Assembly (NCBI GenBank): GCA_964633205.1
Contig: CAZWFN010000008.1
Coordinates: 17,451 to 81,450 of the forward strand
Direction of reading: 5' to 3'
Length of the DNA stretch: 64,000 nucleotides
Source: CAYVQE01 sp964633205
GTDB taxonomy: Bacteria; Myxococcota; B64-G9
A program made the position numbers and the translations under genes. Positions 44,709 to 53,742 of this stretch are shown piece after piece. How positions within the stretch are numbered: the stretch's first letter is position 1; each line of letters begins with the position of its first letter. The notes under the pieces are model-generated. The model saw only the letters and a program-made list of their open reading frames with translations, was not told the DNA's origin and did no database searches.

Positions 44709-46007
44709 ATGCGTACCCTGATCCCCATCCTGTCTTTCGGCCTGTTGGTGTCGCTGGCGGCCACCGGTTGCAAGAATCCCTGCAAGGACTCGCTGGACGA
44801 GGTCCGCGACCGGGTGCTGCAGTATATCGCCGACCGCGATCCGCTCACCGAGGGGGCGCAGCCCTGTGCCACCGACGAGAGCTCGGACGACTACGACCAG
44901 ATCTGCGACTACGCCCTGCGCGCGCTCGACAGCGGCCGCTGGCCCTACTACGACTGCACCTCGTGCGATGCGGCCGAGATCGAGCTCTGCGGCTGCTTCG
45001 ACGACAACGCCTGGACCACCGGCGTGCTCACCGAGGCGCCGGAGCGCGGCACGGTGCCGGTCTACCCCGGCGTGGTCTACTGCCTGGCCTCGGTCTACCG
45101 GCTGCGCAACCTGTGCCAGTGCCAGCCCTGCGATCCCCCGGACGAGGTGCAGGTGCGCGGCGGCCAGGAGGTGTGCGTCGATCCGGAGGGCGAAGAGCTG
45201 TACGGCCTGACCGACTGCTACGACGAAGGGGACAACCGGGTCTGCGCCATCGGCGACAACGGCAAGACCGAGCCGCTGCTGCAGCGGCCCAACCTGCAGC
45301 AGACCGACACCTGCGACGCCATCCTGGGCTCGTTCGCCTGCAGCTCGTTCGACGCCGATTACGACGGCATACCGGATGCTTACGACGGTGGACAGGACCG
45401 CCAGGCCGAGATGCTCCCCGAGGACGTCGAGTGCCTGGACGGGCCGCCAGGGGCCGCAGGCTGGCAGCAGTGGTTCGACGATCCGCTCAGCCTCTACGAG
45501 GGCGGCCGGATGTACATCGACACCGACGGCTTCCCCGAGGACCGCGACTCGGACGGCGTCTCCGACAGCTGCGACAACTGCCTGGACCACCCCAACGGCT
45601 TCGACTGCTTCCAGATCGCCGACCGCCAGCACTGGGATCGGGCGCTCGAGCTGTGCGACGCCGACGAAAACGGCATCCTGATGCCCAAGGATCTGCTGGG
45701 CCTGAGCGACTCGCGCACCGAGCGCTGTCTCGACCACCTCAACGAAAACGGCCCCTTCTTCAAGCAGTGCGACGCCAACGGCGACGGGGTGACCACCCGC
45801 TACGAGGTGCAGTACATGGGCCAACTCGACACCGACGGCGACGGGGTCGGCGATGCCTGCGACAACTGCCCCGAGGTTCCCAACCCCAACCAGGACGACA
45901 CCGACGGCGACGGGGTCGGCGATGCCTGCGACAACTGCCCCGAGGTTCCCAACCCCAACCAGGACGACACCGACGGCGACGGCATTGGCGACGCCTGCGA
46001 CTCCTGA
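44709..46007 (+). CDS. Lipoprotein with thrombospondin type 3 calcium-binding repeats
   Basis: 432 residues. Signal peptide with lipobox AATGC, a Cys-rich N-terminal half with many Cys pairs, and C-terminal acidic repeats of the TSP3 type (DTDGDGVGDACDNCP) together with an EF-hand-like DANGDGVTTRYE. Such repeats bind calcium and stiffen surface proteins. Two 23-residue TSP3 repeats are identical at DNA level. ATG 44709 follows GGAGAG. The neighbour downstream is mutS2, 104 bp away, without functional link. Confidence 0.82.
   Translation: MRTLIPILSFGLLVSLAATGCKNPCKDSLDEVRDRVLQYIADRDPLTEGAQPCATDESSDDYDQICDYALRALDSGRWPYYDCTSCDAAEIELCGCFDDNAWTTGVLTEAPERGTVPVYPGVVYCLASVYRLRNLCQCQPCDPPDEVQVRGGQEVCVDPEGEELYGLTDCYDEGDNRVCAIGDNGKTEPLLQRPNLQQTDTCDAILGSFACSSFDADYDGIPDAYDGGQDRQAEMLPEDVECLDGPPGAAGWQQWFDDPLSLYEGGRMYIDTDGFPEDRDSDGVSDSCDNCLDHPNGFDCFQIADRQHWDRALELCDADENGILMPKDLLGLSDSRTERCLDHLNENGPFFKQCDANGDGVTTRYEVQYMGQLDTDGDGVGDACDNCPEVPNPNQDDTDGDGVGDACDNCPEVPNPNQDDTDGDGIGDACDS
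45828..45965 (+). repeat. Two identical 69-bp TSP3 coding repeats
   Basis: 45828-45896 and 45897-45965 are the same 69 bases in tandem, encoding 23 residues each, with a third partial copy starting at 45966. Perfect DNA identity means a very recent expansion or gene conversion. Confidence 0.9.
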
Positions 46008-46111
46008 TCGCAGCCACCGTGATCCCGCGCCCGCACCGCCGCATCGCCCCTGCGACCGAACACCGCAAGCCCTTCTTTGCCACAACCGCCCAGCTGGTGA
46101 TCTGAGAGCGC

Positions 46112-48529
46112 ATGCGGCTCGATCCCGACACCCTCGAGCTGCTCGGCTGGCCCCGCATCTGCGCCGCCCTGGCCGGCCGCGCCCGCACGCCGCAGGGCGC
46201 GCGCCAGTGCCGTGAGCTCGCGCCCCACCGCGACCTGGATCGCCTGGCGGCCGAACACGAACGCCTGCGCCAGCTGGCCTGGCTGCTCGACCGCAACCGG
46301 CCGCCGCCGATCGAGGCCATCGAGGAGGTCGAGGCCGATCTGCAACGCGCCACCAAGGGCGGCGTGCTCGACGCCGAGGCCCTGCTGCGGGTGGCCCGGG
46401 CCATGCGGGTGTCCTCGCGGGTGCGCGCCTACCTGATGGACGCCGGCCACCAGGCCGGCGGCGCGCTGTTGGAGCTGGCCCGCGGCAGCCACGACCTGGA
46501 GCCCGCCGGCCGCGACCTGGCGGCCGCCTTCGAGGCCGACGGCCGCCTGCGCGACAGCGCCAGCGCCGAGCTGTTCGCGCTGCGCCGCCGCGCCGCCAAG
46601 CTGGCCGACGGGCTACGCGCCCGGCTGGAGCGGATGATCCGCACCAAGCGGGTGGCCGATGCGCTGAGCGAGCCCTACGTGACGCTGCGCTCGGAGCGCC
46701 ACGTGCTGCCGGTGCGCTCCGACTCGCGGGGCGAGGTGGCCGGCATCGTCCACGACACCTCCCAGTCCGGCGCCACCTTGTTCGTCGAGCCGGCGGCGGT
46801 GATCGACGACGGCAACCGGCTCAAGATCGCCCAGGGCGAGACGGCCGAGGAGGAGCGGCGCATCCTGGCCGCGTTCAGCCGCGAGGTGGCCGAGCGGGCC
46901 GGCGCGCTGCGCGACAACGTGACCGCCCTGGCCCGGGCCGACCGGCAGCTGGCCATCGTCGAGCTGGGCCGCGCGCTCGACGGCCACCTGCCCGAGCTGG
47001 ACGGCAGCGGCTTCGCGCTGCTGGCCGCCCGCCACCCGCTGATGGCGCTGGCCGGCGAGCCGGTGGTGACCAACGACATCGAGCTGGCGCCCGAGCGGCG
47101 GGCGTTGGTGGTCTCGGGGCCCAACGCCGGTGGCAAGACGGTGGTGCTCAAGACGCTGGGGCTGTGCTGCCTGATGGCCCAGGCCGGCCTGCCGATCCCG
47201 GCCGCCGAGGGCTCGCGGCTGGCCGCCTTCGACTCGCTGGCCGCGGTCATCGGCGACTCGCAGGACATCAGCCAGGGGCTGTCGACCTTCTCGGCCCACG
47301 TGGCGCGCATCGCCGCCATCATGGACCGGGCCGGCCCCGCCAGCCTGGTGCTGCTCGACGAGTTGGCCGCCGACACCGATCCGCGCCACGGCGCGGCGCT
47401 GGCCGCCGCCATCCTCGAGGAGCTTGTCGAGCGCGACGCCACCGTGCTGGCGACCACCCACTACGAGCTGCTCAAGCAGCTGCCCTACGACAACCCGGCC
47501 TTCGCCAACGCCTCGGTCGGCTTCGACGTCGAGCGGATGGAGCCGACCTTCCGGCTGCACCCCGATCTGCCCGGCCGCAGCCTGACGCTGGACATCGCCC
47601 GCCGGCTGGGTCTGGCCGAGCCCTTGCTCGAACGCGCGGCCCGGCGGTTGGCCGGCGGCGAGCAGGAGCTGGACCGCATGCTCGAGAGCCTGGAGTCCGA
47701 GCGCAGCGCGCTCGAGGCGCTGCGGCGCGAGATGGCCGCGGCCCGGGCGCGGGCCGAGCGCGAGGTGCTCGAGCAGCGCCGCGCCGGCCAACAGCTCGAG
47801 CAGCACCGGCAACAGCTGCTGGAGCAAGGCCGCGGCGAGCTGCTGGCCGAGATCGACAGCGCCCGCGCCCGGGTGGCCGAGCTGATCGAGTCGCTGCGCA
47901 CCGCGCCCGACATGCGCCGGGCGGTGGCGGCCAGCCACGAGCTGATCGAGCTGCAGCGCACACTGCGCGAACAGAGCGCGCCCACCGCGGCCGAGACCGA
48001 CTCCGCCGCCGAAGCGGCCCCGGCCCCGGCCACCACCGGCGAGCCGCGCCCGGGTGATCGGGTGCGGGTCCAGCCGCTGGACAAGGTCGGCCAGGTGGTC
48101 TCGCTCGATCGGGCCGGGCGCATGGTCAGCGTGCGCCTGGGCCCGGCCCACACCCGGGTACCGCTGGAGCGGGTCAGCCTGGTCGAGCGCGCCCCGGCCC
48201 GGCCCGAGCCGCGGCCGGCCGCGCAACGCTCGGTCCCCCGCGGCCCGGGCCCCGGCCGGCCGGCCGCACCGGCCGAGGTGCGCACCCCGCGCAACACCCT
48301 GGATCTGCGCGGGCAGCGGGTGGACGAGGCGCTGGCGCGGGTCGAGCGCTTCCTCGACGATTTGTTCGGCGCCGGCGAGCCCAGCGCCTTCATCGTCCAC
48401 GGCCACGGCACCGGCGCGCTGCGCGCCGCCGTGCGCGAGCACCTGGCCGACTCGCCCTACGCCCGCCACTTCCGGGCCGGCACCGATACCGAGGGCGGTG
48501 ATGGGGTGACCGTGGTGGCGCTCAAGTAG
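46112..48529 (+). CDS. mutS2: MutS2 family endonuclease / ribosome-rescue ATPase
   Basis: 805 residues. The core ATPase has Walker A GPNAGGKT and a Walker B/signature region LLDELAADTDPRHG; the usual GAGTDP is AADTDP here. A coiled-coil follows (~520-620), then a KOW-like region, then a C-terminal Smr nuclease domain with LDLRG and HGHGTG. MutS2 suppresses recombination or resolves ribosome collisions, depending on species. The ribosome site is GAGAG. Its stop overlaps the end of the convergent ferredoxin gene by 8 bp. Confidence 0.93.
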   Translation: MRLDPDTLELLGWPRICAALAGRARTPQGARQCRELAPHRDLDRLAAEHERLRQLAWLLDRNRPPPIEAIEEVEADLQRATKGGVLDAEALLRVARAMRVSSRVRAYLMDAGHQAGGALLELARGSHDLEPAGRDLAAAFEADGRLRDSASAELFALRRRAAKLADGLRARLERMIRTKRVADALSEPYVTLRSERHVLPVRSDSRGEVAGIVHDTSQSGATLFVEPAAVIDDGNRLKIAQGETAEEERRILAAFSREVAERAGALRDNVTALARADRQLAIVELGRALDGHLPELDGSGFALLAARHPLMALAGEPVVTNDIELAPERRALVVSGPNAGGKTVVLKTLGLCCLMAQAGLPIPAAEGSRLAAFDSLAAVIGDSQDISQGLSTFSAHVARIAAIMDRAGPASLVLLDELAADTDPRHGAALAAAILEELVERDATVLATTHYELLKQLPYDNPAFANASVGFDVERMEPTFRLHPDLPGRSLTLDIARRLGLAEPLLERAARRLAGGEQELDRMLESLESERSALEALRREMAAARARAEREVLEQRRAGQQLEQHRQQLLEQGRGELLAEIDSARARVAELIESLRTAPDMRRAVAASHELIELQRTLREQSAPTAAETDSAAEAAPAPATTGEPRPGDRVRVQPLDKVGQVVSLDRAGRMVSVRLGPAHTRVPLERVSLVERAPARPEPRPAAQRSVPRGPGPGRPAAPAEVRTPRNTLDLRGQRVDEALARVERFLDDLFGAGEPSAFIVHGHGTGALRAAVREHLADSPYARHFRAGTDTEGGDGVTVVALK

Positions 48530-48758
48530 CCGGCCGGCCCCGGGCCGGATCGGCCAGCGGCTGCATGCACTCGGGCACCGGGCAGTCGCCGCGGCACAGC
48601 GGCGCCACCTGCTCGACGCAGCCGTCGCAGCGCTCGGCCACCACCGCGTAGTAGACCGTGCCGGCCGGGCTGCTCCGCTGCTCGATGGCCTGGTGCGGGC
48701 AGGCGAACTCGCAGGCGCCGCACTTCAGGCAGCGATCGGTCAGGATGCGCATCGACAC
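48522..48758 (-). CDS. Ferredoxin-type 2[4Fe-4S] protein
   Basis: 78 residues. The first cluster motif is CLKCGACEFACP, a classical CxxCxxCxxxCP. The second, CDGCVEQVAPLCRGDCP with a further PEC, has a 7-residue insertion between its second and third Cys, as in Allochromatium-type ferredoxins. The GTG start follows GGGGAGG by nine bases; ATG 48752 is the alternative. It stands alone between mutS2 and the nitroreductase and may serve as an electron donor for radical SAM or biosynthetic enzymes. Confidence 0.85.
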   Translation of the reverse strand: MSMRILTDRCLKCGACEFACPHQAIEQRSSPAGTVYYAVVAERCDGCVEQVAPLCRGDCPVPECMQPLADPARGRPAT

Positions 48759-48853
48759 CGGGCTGCACCTCCCCGCCCAAACTGGCCCTCCGGACCGGCC
48801 CTGTCAACCGAGCCCTGATTTTCCATCTCGCGGGCGCGATCGCGGCAGCCCGG

Positions 48854-48883
48854 TTGCGGCGGCCGCGACCGGTCGTCTACAAT
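48854..48883 (+). promoter_or_regulatory. Sigma70-type promoter of the nitroreductase operon
   Basis: TTGCGG (48854-48859) and TACAAT (48878-48883) are 18 bp apart. The -10 box matches five of six bases. GAGGAG at ~48902 and the GTG at 48916 follow. Confidence 0.55.
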
Positions 48884-48915
48884 CGGCCCTGGACCCAGCC
48901 CGAGGAGCCATTGCC

Positions 48916-49440
48916 GTGAGCGACCGATTCGTCGATGTGCTGACCAGCCGCCGCAGCATCCGCCGCTTCCACCCGGACGACATCCCGGACACCACCATCG
49001 CCCGCATCATCAACGCCGGCACCCTGGCGCCGACCGCCGGCAACATGCAGGCCTGGTACTTCTACGTGGTGCGCGAGGAGTACCTGCGGCGCAAGCTGGC
49101 CGAGGCCGCGCTCGGCCAGGGCTTCATCTCCCAGGCACCGGTGGCCTTCGTCATCTGCGCCGACCTCGAGCGGGCCCGGGCCGCCTACCGCGATCGCGGC
49201 GTGGACCTGTACTGCATCCAGGAGACGGCCGCGGCCGCCCAGAACATGCTGCTGACCATCACCGCCATGGGGCTGGGCGCCTGCTGGGTGGGCGCCTTCG
49301 ACGAGCGGGCGGTCAGCGATCTGCTCGATCTGCCGGGCCACCACCGCCCGCTGATCGTGATGCCGCTGGGCCGCCCGGCCCGGCCGGCGCGCAACCCGGG
49401 CCGGCTGTCGCTGAACGAGGTCTACTCGGAGGTCGATTGA
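48916..49440 (+). CDS. Nitroreductase family FMN-dependent oxidoreductase
   Basis: 174 residues, a short member of the family. The typical start SRRSIRRF, the FMN-binding APTAGNMQ and GLGACWVGAFDE are present. It reduces quinone- or nitro-type substrates with NAD(P)H; the natural substrate is unknown. The GTG start follows GAGGAG by about ten bases. Its TGA overlaps the TTG start of the next gene, so they are coupled. Confidence 0.92.
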   Translation: MSDRFVDVLTSRRSIRRFHPDDIPDTTIARIINAGTLAPTAGNMQAWYFYVVREEYLRRKLAEAALGQGFISQAPVAFVICADLERARAAYRDRGVDLYCIQETAAAAQNMLLTITAMGLGACWVGAFDERAVSDLLDLPGHHRPLIVMPLGRPARPARNPGRLSLNEVYSEVD

Positions 49441-50516
49441 GCCCTGCCCGGACCCCAACGCGGCTGTGGCTGGCCGCCGGCCTGGCGCTGCTGGCCGCGG
49501 CCGCCGGCGCCCGGGCCGAGCCGCCGGCCTTTGTGCCCCAGCGGGTGCGGGTGGTGGTGGCGGTCGGCGACCGAGCGGCCCGCGGCGGCATTCACCGCGC
49601 CCGGCTCGACCAGCCGGTGCGGCTGTATGCCGCGGTCAGCGGCCGGCTGGGAGACCGCCGGGTGGTGGCCTGCGCGGCCGCCGAGCTGATGCTCGACGGC
49701 CGGCGGGTGCCGCCGGCCCGCCGGGTGGCGCCGGAGCGGATCGCCGGCTTCGATCTGCGCTGGTACAAGGTGCAGCCGGCCAGCCGCTGGGTCGACAACA
49801 CCCGCGGCGGCTTCCACTGGCACCCCATCGACTACGAGGCGCTGCCGGCCTCGGACTGGGGCGGCCACTGGAGCTGGGCCGCCGACGCCCATCCGCTGGG
49901 CCAAGGGCTGGACGACCACGGCGGCGCCGGCACCATGGCCTTTCAGGTGCGGCTGCGCCGCGGCCGGCGGGAATGGGCCTCGCCAGGACCGCAGGCGCGC
50001 TTCCGCGGCGGGCTCGGCCCCCGGGTGCCGCGGGTGGCCTTTCGCCGCGACGACAGCTACCTGGGGCGGCTGGGCGAGCTGTACAACACGCCTTACATCT
50101 GGGGCAGCGCCGGCACCCGCCCGGCCGACCACCAGGCCGAGCGCCTGATCGGCTCCGACTGCGCCGACTTCGTGGTCTACGGCGCCCGCCGGCTGGGCAA
50201 GCCGCTGGCCTACCGGGCCTCCTGGCACCTGCCCGAGGTGACCCGCACCGTGGCCCGCTCGGTGCGGGTCGACGATCAGGGCCGCCACCGCGATGCCGAG
50301 GGCGAGTTGCTGGCCGTCGGCCGCGACGGCATCCACCTCGGCGATCTGCTGCTGTTTCGGGGCCACGTGGGGGCGCTGGCCGAAGACCGCCAGCCGCTCG
50401 GGGTGCTCGACGCCAACGACATCATGCTGCACACCTACTGGGCGCCGCCGGCGGCCGAGCCGCTGCGCCGGACCGCCTATGCCGAAAGCCCGCTCCGGGT
50501 GCTGCGCTGGAAGTAA
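49437..50516 (+). CDS. Secreted NlpC/P60-like cysteine peptidase
   Basis: 359 residues. Signal peptide (~1-27), a beta-rich N-terminal half, and a C-terminal domain with WGSAGTRPADHQ, the probable nucleophile Cys in GSDCADFV, and the catalytic His in GDLLLFRGHVGAL. This order matches NlpC/P60 hydrolases, which cut peptidoglycan stem peptides. The insert of ~60 residues between Cys and His is long for the family. The start is TTG 49437, eight bases after GGAGG, overlapping the nitroreductase stop. Confidence 0.78.
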   Translation: MSPARTPTRLWLAAGLALLAAAAGARAEPPAFVPQRVRVVVAVGDRAARGGIHRARLDQPVRLYAAVSGRLGDRRVVACAAAELMLDGRRVPPARRVAPERIAGFDLRWYKVQPASRWVDNTRGGFHWHPIDYEALPASDWGGHWSWAADAHPLGQGLDDHGGAGTMAFQVRLRRGRREWASPGPQARFRGGLGPRVPRVAFRRDDSYLGRLGELYNTPYIWGSAGTRPADHQAERLIGSDCADFVVYGARRLGKPLAYRASWHLPEVTRTVARSVRVDDQGRHRDAEGELLAVGRDGIHLGDLLLFRGHVGALAEDRQPLGVLDANDIMLHTYWAPPAAEPLRRTAYAESPLRVLRWK

Positions 50517-50532
50517 CTAGGGGCCTGGACGG

Positions 50533-50892
50533 TCAGCGGCGCTTGAGCCGCCGCAGCCGCAGCGGGCTCTTGCCCGGCACCCGCTCGATCAGGCCGCGGC
50601 GCTCGAGGTCCAGCTGGGCCACCTTGGCGTAGCGGCTGACCGTGCGCCGCAGCGGAAAAACCATGGGGTTCAACCGCTTGGCCACCTGGTCGACCATGTC
50701 GTCGAAGGTGATGCCGTAAGCCTCCTCGGGCACGGTGCCCAAAATGGCGCTCTCGACCGGCTTGAGCATGCGTTTTTGCACCCCGTCGCGAGCGCGCTGC
50801 GCCGCCGCGGTCCGGCTGCGGCGGACCGTCCGGCTTCGGCCGGCGGTGCTTTTCTGGTTCCTGTACCGCTGCTTGCCTCGGTTGCGATCCAT
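50533..50892 (-). CDS. DUF6958-like small winged-helix protein
   Basis: 119 residues. A basic N-terminus (RSRTVRRSRTAAAQRAR) precedes a compact domain with ITFDDMVDQVAKRL and QLDLERRGLIERVPGKSPLR, a pattern I associate with DUF6958 proteins and with winged-helix folds. Probably a nucleic-acid-binding protein. The ATG lies ~13 bases after AGGAGG, longer than ideal, but no better start exists in frame. It is convergent with the NlpC/P60 gene and divergent from the retropepsin-like gene. Confidence 0.7.
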   Translation of the reverse strand: MDRNRGKQRYRNQKSTAGRSRTVRRSRTAAAQRARDGVQKRMLKPVESAILGTVPEEAYGITFDDMVDQVAKRLNPMVFPLRRTVSRYAKVAQLDLERRGLIERVPGKSPLRLRRLKRR

Positions 50893-50931
50893 ATCGCGCT
50901 GTGCCTCCTGGTGACGCGCTGCCGACGACAG

Positions 50932-50937
50932 TATAAT
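50932..50937 (+). promoter_or_regulatory. -10 box of the retropepsin-like gene
   Basis: A perfect TATAAT lies 71 bp upstream of the ATG at 51008. The -35 region (TGGTGA, 17 bp upstream) is poor. The leader contains a small GTCCGG/CCGGAC inverted repeat. Confidence 0.45.
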
Positions 50938-51007
50938 CACGGACCCGGTCCGGCGAAAGGGCCGAACCGGACGCTGACGGATCGCAAACGACGGCGCGGA
51001 GCGAGCC

Positions 51008-52246
51008 ATGCCCTACCGCCTGGATGACGAACACCCGGCTCAGCCAGCGGCTTGGCGCAGCCCGCGCCCCGGCGCCAGCTGTTATCGCCATCCGGATCGA
51101 GCGGCCAGCGACAGCTGTGCCGGCTGCCTGCAGCCAATCTGCGAGATGTGCGCTTTGGCCGAGGGCTCGCGCTTTCTGTGCCCGGAGTGTCTGCGCGGCG
51201 TGCGCCGGCGGCGGCGCCTGTCGTGGGGGCTGGTGCTGCTGCTGCTGCTGGCCGGGCTGGCCGGGGTGGTGGTCTACTTCGTCCGCTGCTACGAACCGCC
51301 CTTCGACTACGGCCGCTACACGGCCCGGGTGCACCGGCTGAGCGGGCGGCTGGAGCGCGATCCCTGCAACCGGGTCAGGATGCTGCGCTTCGCCGAGCTG
51401 CTGCTGGCGGCCGACGACCTCAAGCGGCTGCTGGCCCGCTGCCAGCGCTTCTTCGCCGAATGCGAGGACTTCCCGCGCCTGCGCTGGGTGACCTACGAGG
51501 CCCACAAGCGCATGGGGGATTACCCGGCGGCGCTGGCCGAGGTCAACCGCCTGATCGCGGGCTGGCCCTACGACAAGGACTTCCGCTGGTGGCGCGGCGA
51601 GGTGCACGAGCGGATGGGCGACTGGGAGGCGGCTCTGGCCGACTACCGCCAGGCCATCGGGTTGCAACCGCGGTTGCGCAGCATCCCGCGGGCGCTGGTG
51701 CGGGTGGCCCGGCGCGCCGGCCGGCCCTGCGCCGGCATCCTGGCGCTGGAGCTGCTGGCCTTCCACCATCCGCAGCAGGGCGCCGACCCCGGCCTGCGGC
51801 AAGGGCTGGAGCGGCTCTACCGGGCGCCGGAGTGCGCCGGCATGGCCGGCCGCGGCCGGGCGCTGGTGCCGGCCGCCGCCGACCGGAGCGCGCCGCCGGT
51901 GGTCGACCTGGGCCGCGGGCAGCAGGCGCCCATGGCGGTCGATGCCGGGGTCACCTACTCGCTGCTGGCCGCGGACGCGGCCGCCCCGCTGGAGCTGGGC
52001 CCCGGCGAGGAGTTCATCGTCTGGCAGTCCGGCCGCTCCCTGGTCGGCCGGCTGGTGGAGCTGGACACGGTGGCGCTGGCCGGGGCCCGGGCCGACCGGG
52101 TGGCGGTGCTGGTGGTCGACCGCGACGCCTTGGCCGCCATCGCCGGCGAGGCGGTGGACGGCCTGCTGGGGCTGAGCTTTCTGACCCGCTTCGCCCTGGA
52201 GCGCCGGGCCGACGACGGGGCGCTGGAGCTGGGCCCCAAGCTCTGA
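51008..52246 (+). CDS. Membrane protein with zinc-finger, TPR and retropepsin-like domains
   Basis: 412 residues. N-terminal Cys/His cluster of B-box type (CYRHPD...CAGC, CEMC, CPEC; ~25-62), one membrane segment (~73-92), a TPR-like helical region (~110-240), and a C-terminal domain resembling single-chain retropepsin-like aspartyl proteases: VDAGVTYS in place of DTGAS, then VDGLLGLSFLTRF matching the second conserved G-x-D/L-x-LGxxFL motif. The catalytic Asp is kept. The soluble part should be periplasmic and the finger cytoplasmic. ATG 51008 has only a weak ribosome site (GGAGCG). Confidence 0.75.
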   Translation: MPYRLDDEHPAQPAAWRSPRPGASCYRHPDRAASDSCAGCLQPICEMCALAEGSRFLCPECLRGVRRRRRLSWGLVLLLLLAGLAGVVVYFVRCYEPPFDYGRYTARVHRLSGRLERDPCNRVRMLRFAELLLAADDLKRLLARCQRFFAECEDFPRLRWVTYEAHKRMGDYPAALAEVNRLIAGWPYDKDFRWWRGEVHERMGDWEAALADYRQAIGLQPRLRSIPRALVRVARRAGRPCAGILALELLAFHHPQQGADPGLRQGLERLYRAPECAGMAGRGRALVPAAADRSAPPVVDLGRGQQAPMAVDAGVTYSLLAADAAAPLELGPGEEFIVWQSGRSLVGRLVELDTVALAGARADRVAVLVVDRDALAAIAGEAVDGLLGLSFLTRFALERRADDGALELGPKL

Positions 52247-52259
52247 CCTCTGCAGTCCC

Positions 52260-52289
52260 TTGTGCGGCGCCGGCCAATTGGCGTATATC
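52260..52289 (+). promoter_or_regulatory. Possible promoter of the PNPOx-like gene
   Basis: TTGTGC (52260-52265) and TATATC (52284-52289) are 18 bp apart, 50 bp upstream of the ATG. Confidence 0.35.
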
Positions 52290-52338
52290 GTTAGCGACGC
52301 GCGTTCGATTGACCGACAGACAAAAGGGGAGGACCGCC

Positions 52339-52812
52339 ATGGCCGATCTGCAACGCAAGATCTACAACAAGCTCAAGCGCCCGGCGCTGGCCGCGCTGGC
52401 CACCGTCACCCGCGACGGCCGGCCCTGGGCCCGCTACGTGATGGTCCAGGCCGACCCCGACCTGACCATCTTCATCGCCACCTTCAAGGGCTCGCGCAAG
52501 GTGCGCCAGGTGCGCCGCCAGCGCGACGTGCACCTGCTGTGCGGGGTGACCGACTACCGCCGGGCCACCAGCTATCTGCAGATCGAGGGCCGGGCCAAGG
52601 TGGTCACCGACCCCGCGGTCAAGCGCGCCCGCTGGAGCGACAACCTGAAGGCCTACTTCAAGGGCCCCGACGATCCCGACTACGTGGTGCTGGTGGTCGA
52701 GCCGCGGCGGATCGAGTTCCAGGACATGCAGTCCATGCAGCCCCAGGTCTGGCAGGCACCCGGCACCGGCGGCAAAAAGAAGAGCGCCAAGAAGGGCGCC
52801 AAGAAGAAATAG
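52339..52812 (+). CDS. Pyridoxamine 5'-phosphate oxidase-like (general stress FMN-binding) protein
   Basis: 157 residues. The split-barrel pattern of the PNPOx-like/general stress protein 26 family is seen: ALATVTRDGRPWARYVM, IFIATFKGSRK and YLQIEGRAKVV. Probably binds FMN or F420 and reduces small substrates in stress. A Lys-rich tail (GKKKSAKKGAKKK) is an unusual addition and could bind nucleic acid. The start follows GGGGAGG. Confidence 0.88.
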   Translation: MADLQRKIYNKLKRPALAALATVTRDGRPWARYVMVQADPDLTIFIATFKGSRKVRQVRRQRDVHLLCGVTDYRRATSYLQIEGRAKVVTDPAVKRARWSDNLKAYFKGPDDPDYVVLVVEPRRIEFQDMQSMQPQVWQAPGTGGKKKSAKKGAKKK

Positions 52813-52827
52813 GCCACCGATCGACCA

Positions 52828-52858
52828 TTGACATTCGGGTGCCCATGTGGCATATTAT
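52828..52858 (+). promoter_or_regulatory. Sigma70-type promoter upstream of the 89-residue gene
   Basis: A perfect TTGACA (52828-52833) is followed by an AT-rich CATATTATAC block. CATATT (52851) at 17 bp or TATTAT (52853) at 19 bp could be the -10. It is one of the few AT-rich spots in this region. Confidence 0.55.
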
Positions 52859-52956
52859 ACTACATAGGCACCTGACGCACCGTCCCAGCACCGAAAAAGA
52901 TCACAAGCCATCGATTCGACGGGAGAGCTGCGCCCGGTGTCCGGAAGGAGAGCGGC

Positions 52957-53226
52957 GTGGACGATTATCGGCTCATCAACGAGGGACCCCATCGGCCGCC
53001 GCCCGGGCGCGAGCCGGGCGATAGGCTGTGGGCGCTGACCCGCACCATCTACCGCCTCGGCAAGCAGCTCGACCAGGCGCTCGGCGAGCTCCAGGCCCTC
53101 GGCCGGGCCGAGCCCCGGCTGGCCAAGCGGCTGCTCTGCGGGCGGCTGGGCGTGCTGCGCCTGTGCCGCAGCAACCTCGAAGGCCTGCTCGACGGGCTCG
53201 ACCGGGCCCGCCAGGCGCGCCGCTGA
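52957..53226 (+). CDS. Small helical protein of unknown function
   Basis: 89 residues, mostly helix-forming from residue 24 on (LWALTRTIYRLGKQLDQAL), with many Arg/Leu. No signal peptide. The GTG start follows AAGGAG by six bases and a good promoter lies upstream, so it is probably expressed. The family is not recognised. It is followed by 259 bp without a gene and then the SHOCT protein. Confidence 0.6.
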   Translation: MDDYRLINEGPHRPPPGREPGDRLWALTRTIYRLGKQLDQALGELQALGRAEPRLAKRLLCGRLGVLRLCRSNLEGLLDGLDRARQARR

Positions 53227-53485
53227 AGCGACTCCCCATCCCCCTCCGGCCACCTGCCGGCGCCGCAGCGCGGCAGCAGCCGATGGCTGCCGGCCCGGTT
53301 CGTTTCCGGCGGCTCGAAATCGCGCCGGGCCGGCCCCGGCGACCGCCGCCGCCCGCTCCAAGTCTCCGCGATGGCTGCACAAGATCGAACATCGGTCCAC
53401 CGGCCGCCGGTTGGCGCGCGGCTTGCTTCCGGAAGCGGACGGCGCGTTGCGCGGCGGTAGCGCCCGGGCGCCAGGAGGTGTGAGC

Positions 53486-53713
53486 ATGCACGGCTGGGGC
53501 GGGGACTGGCACATGTGGGGCATGTGGTGGATCTGGCTGCTGGTGGCGGCGGTGATCGGGGTGGTGGTCTGGCTGCTGGCGCGAAACGCGGCCCGGCGTG
53601 GCCCCAGCGACAGCGGCGGCGAGTCGCCCGAGCAAGCGCTCAAACGGCGCTACGCCCGCGGTGAGATCGACGAGCAGGAGTACCAGCACAAGCTCCGGCA
53701 GCTGGAGCGCTGA
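53486..53713 (+). CDS. Small SHOCT-domain membrane protein
   Basis: 75 residues. An aromatic N-terminus (HGWGGDWHMWGMWW) runs into one membrane segment (~15-31), then the C-terminal SHOCT motif LKRRYARGEIDEQEYQHKL. Such proteins are small inner-membrane components of unknown role. The ATG follows AGGAGG by seven bases. A GGGAGG ribosome site 17 bp after its stop announces another gene, which is lost in the sequence gap. Confidence 0.88.
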   Translation: MHGWGGDWHMWGMWWIWLLVAAVIGVVVWLLARNAARRGPSDSGGESPEQALKRRYARGEIDEQEYQHKLRQLER

Positions 53714-53742
53714 AGGGTGTAGACCCAGCCCGGGAGGAAAAG

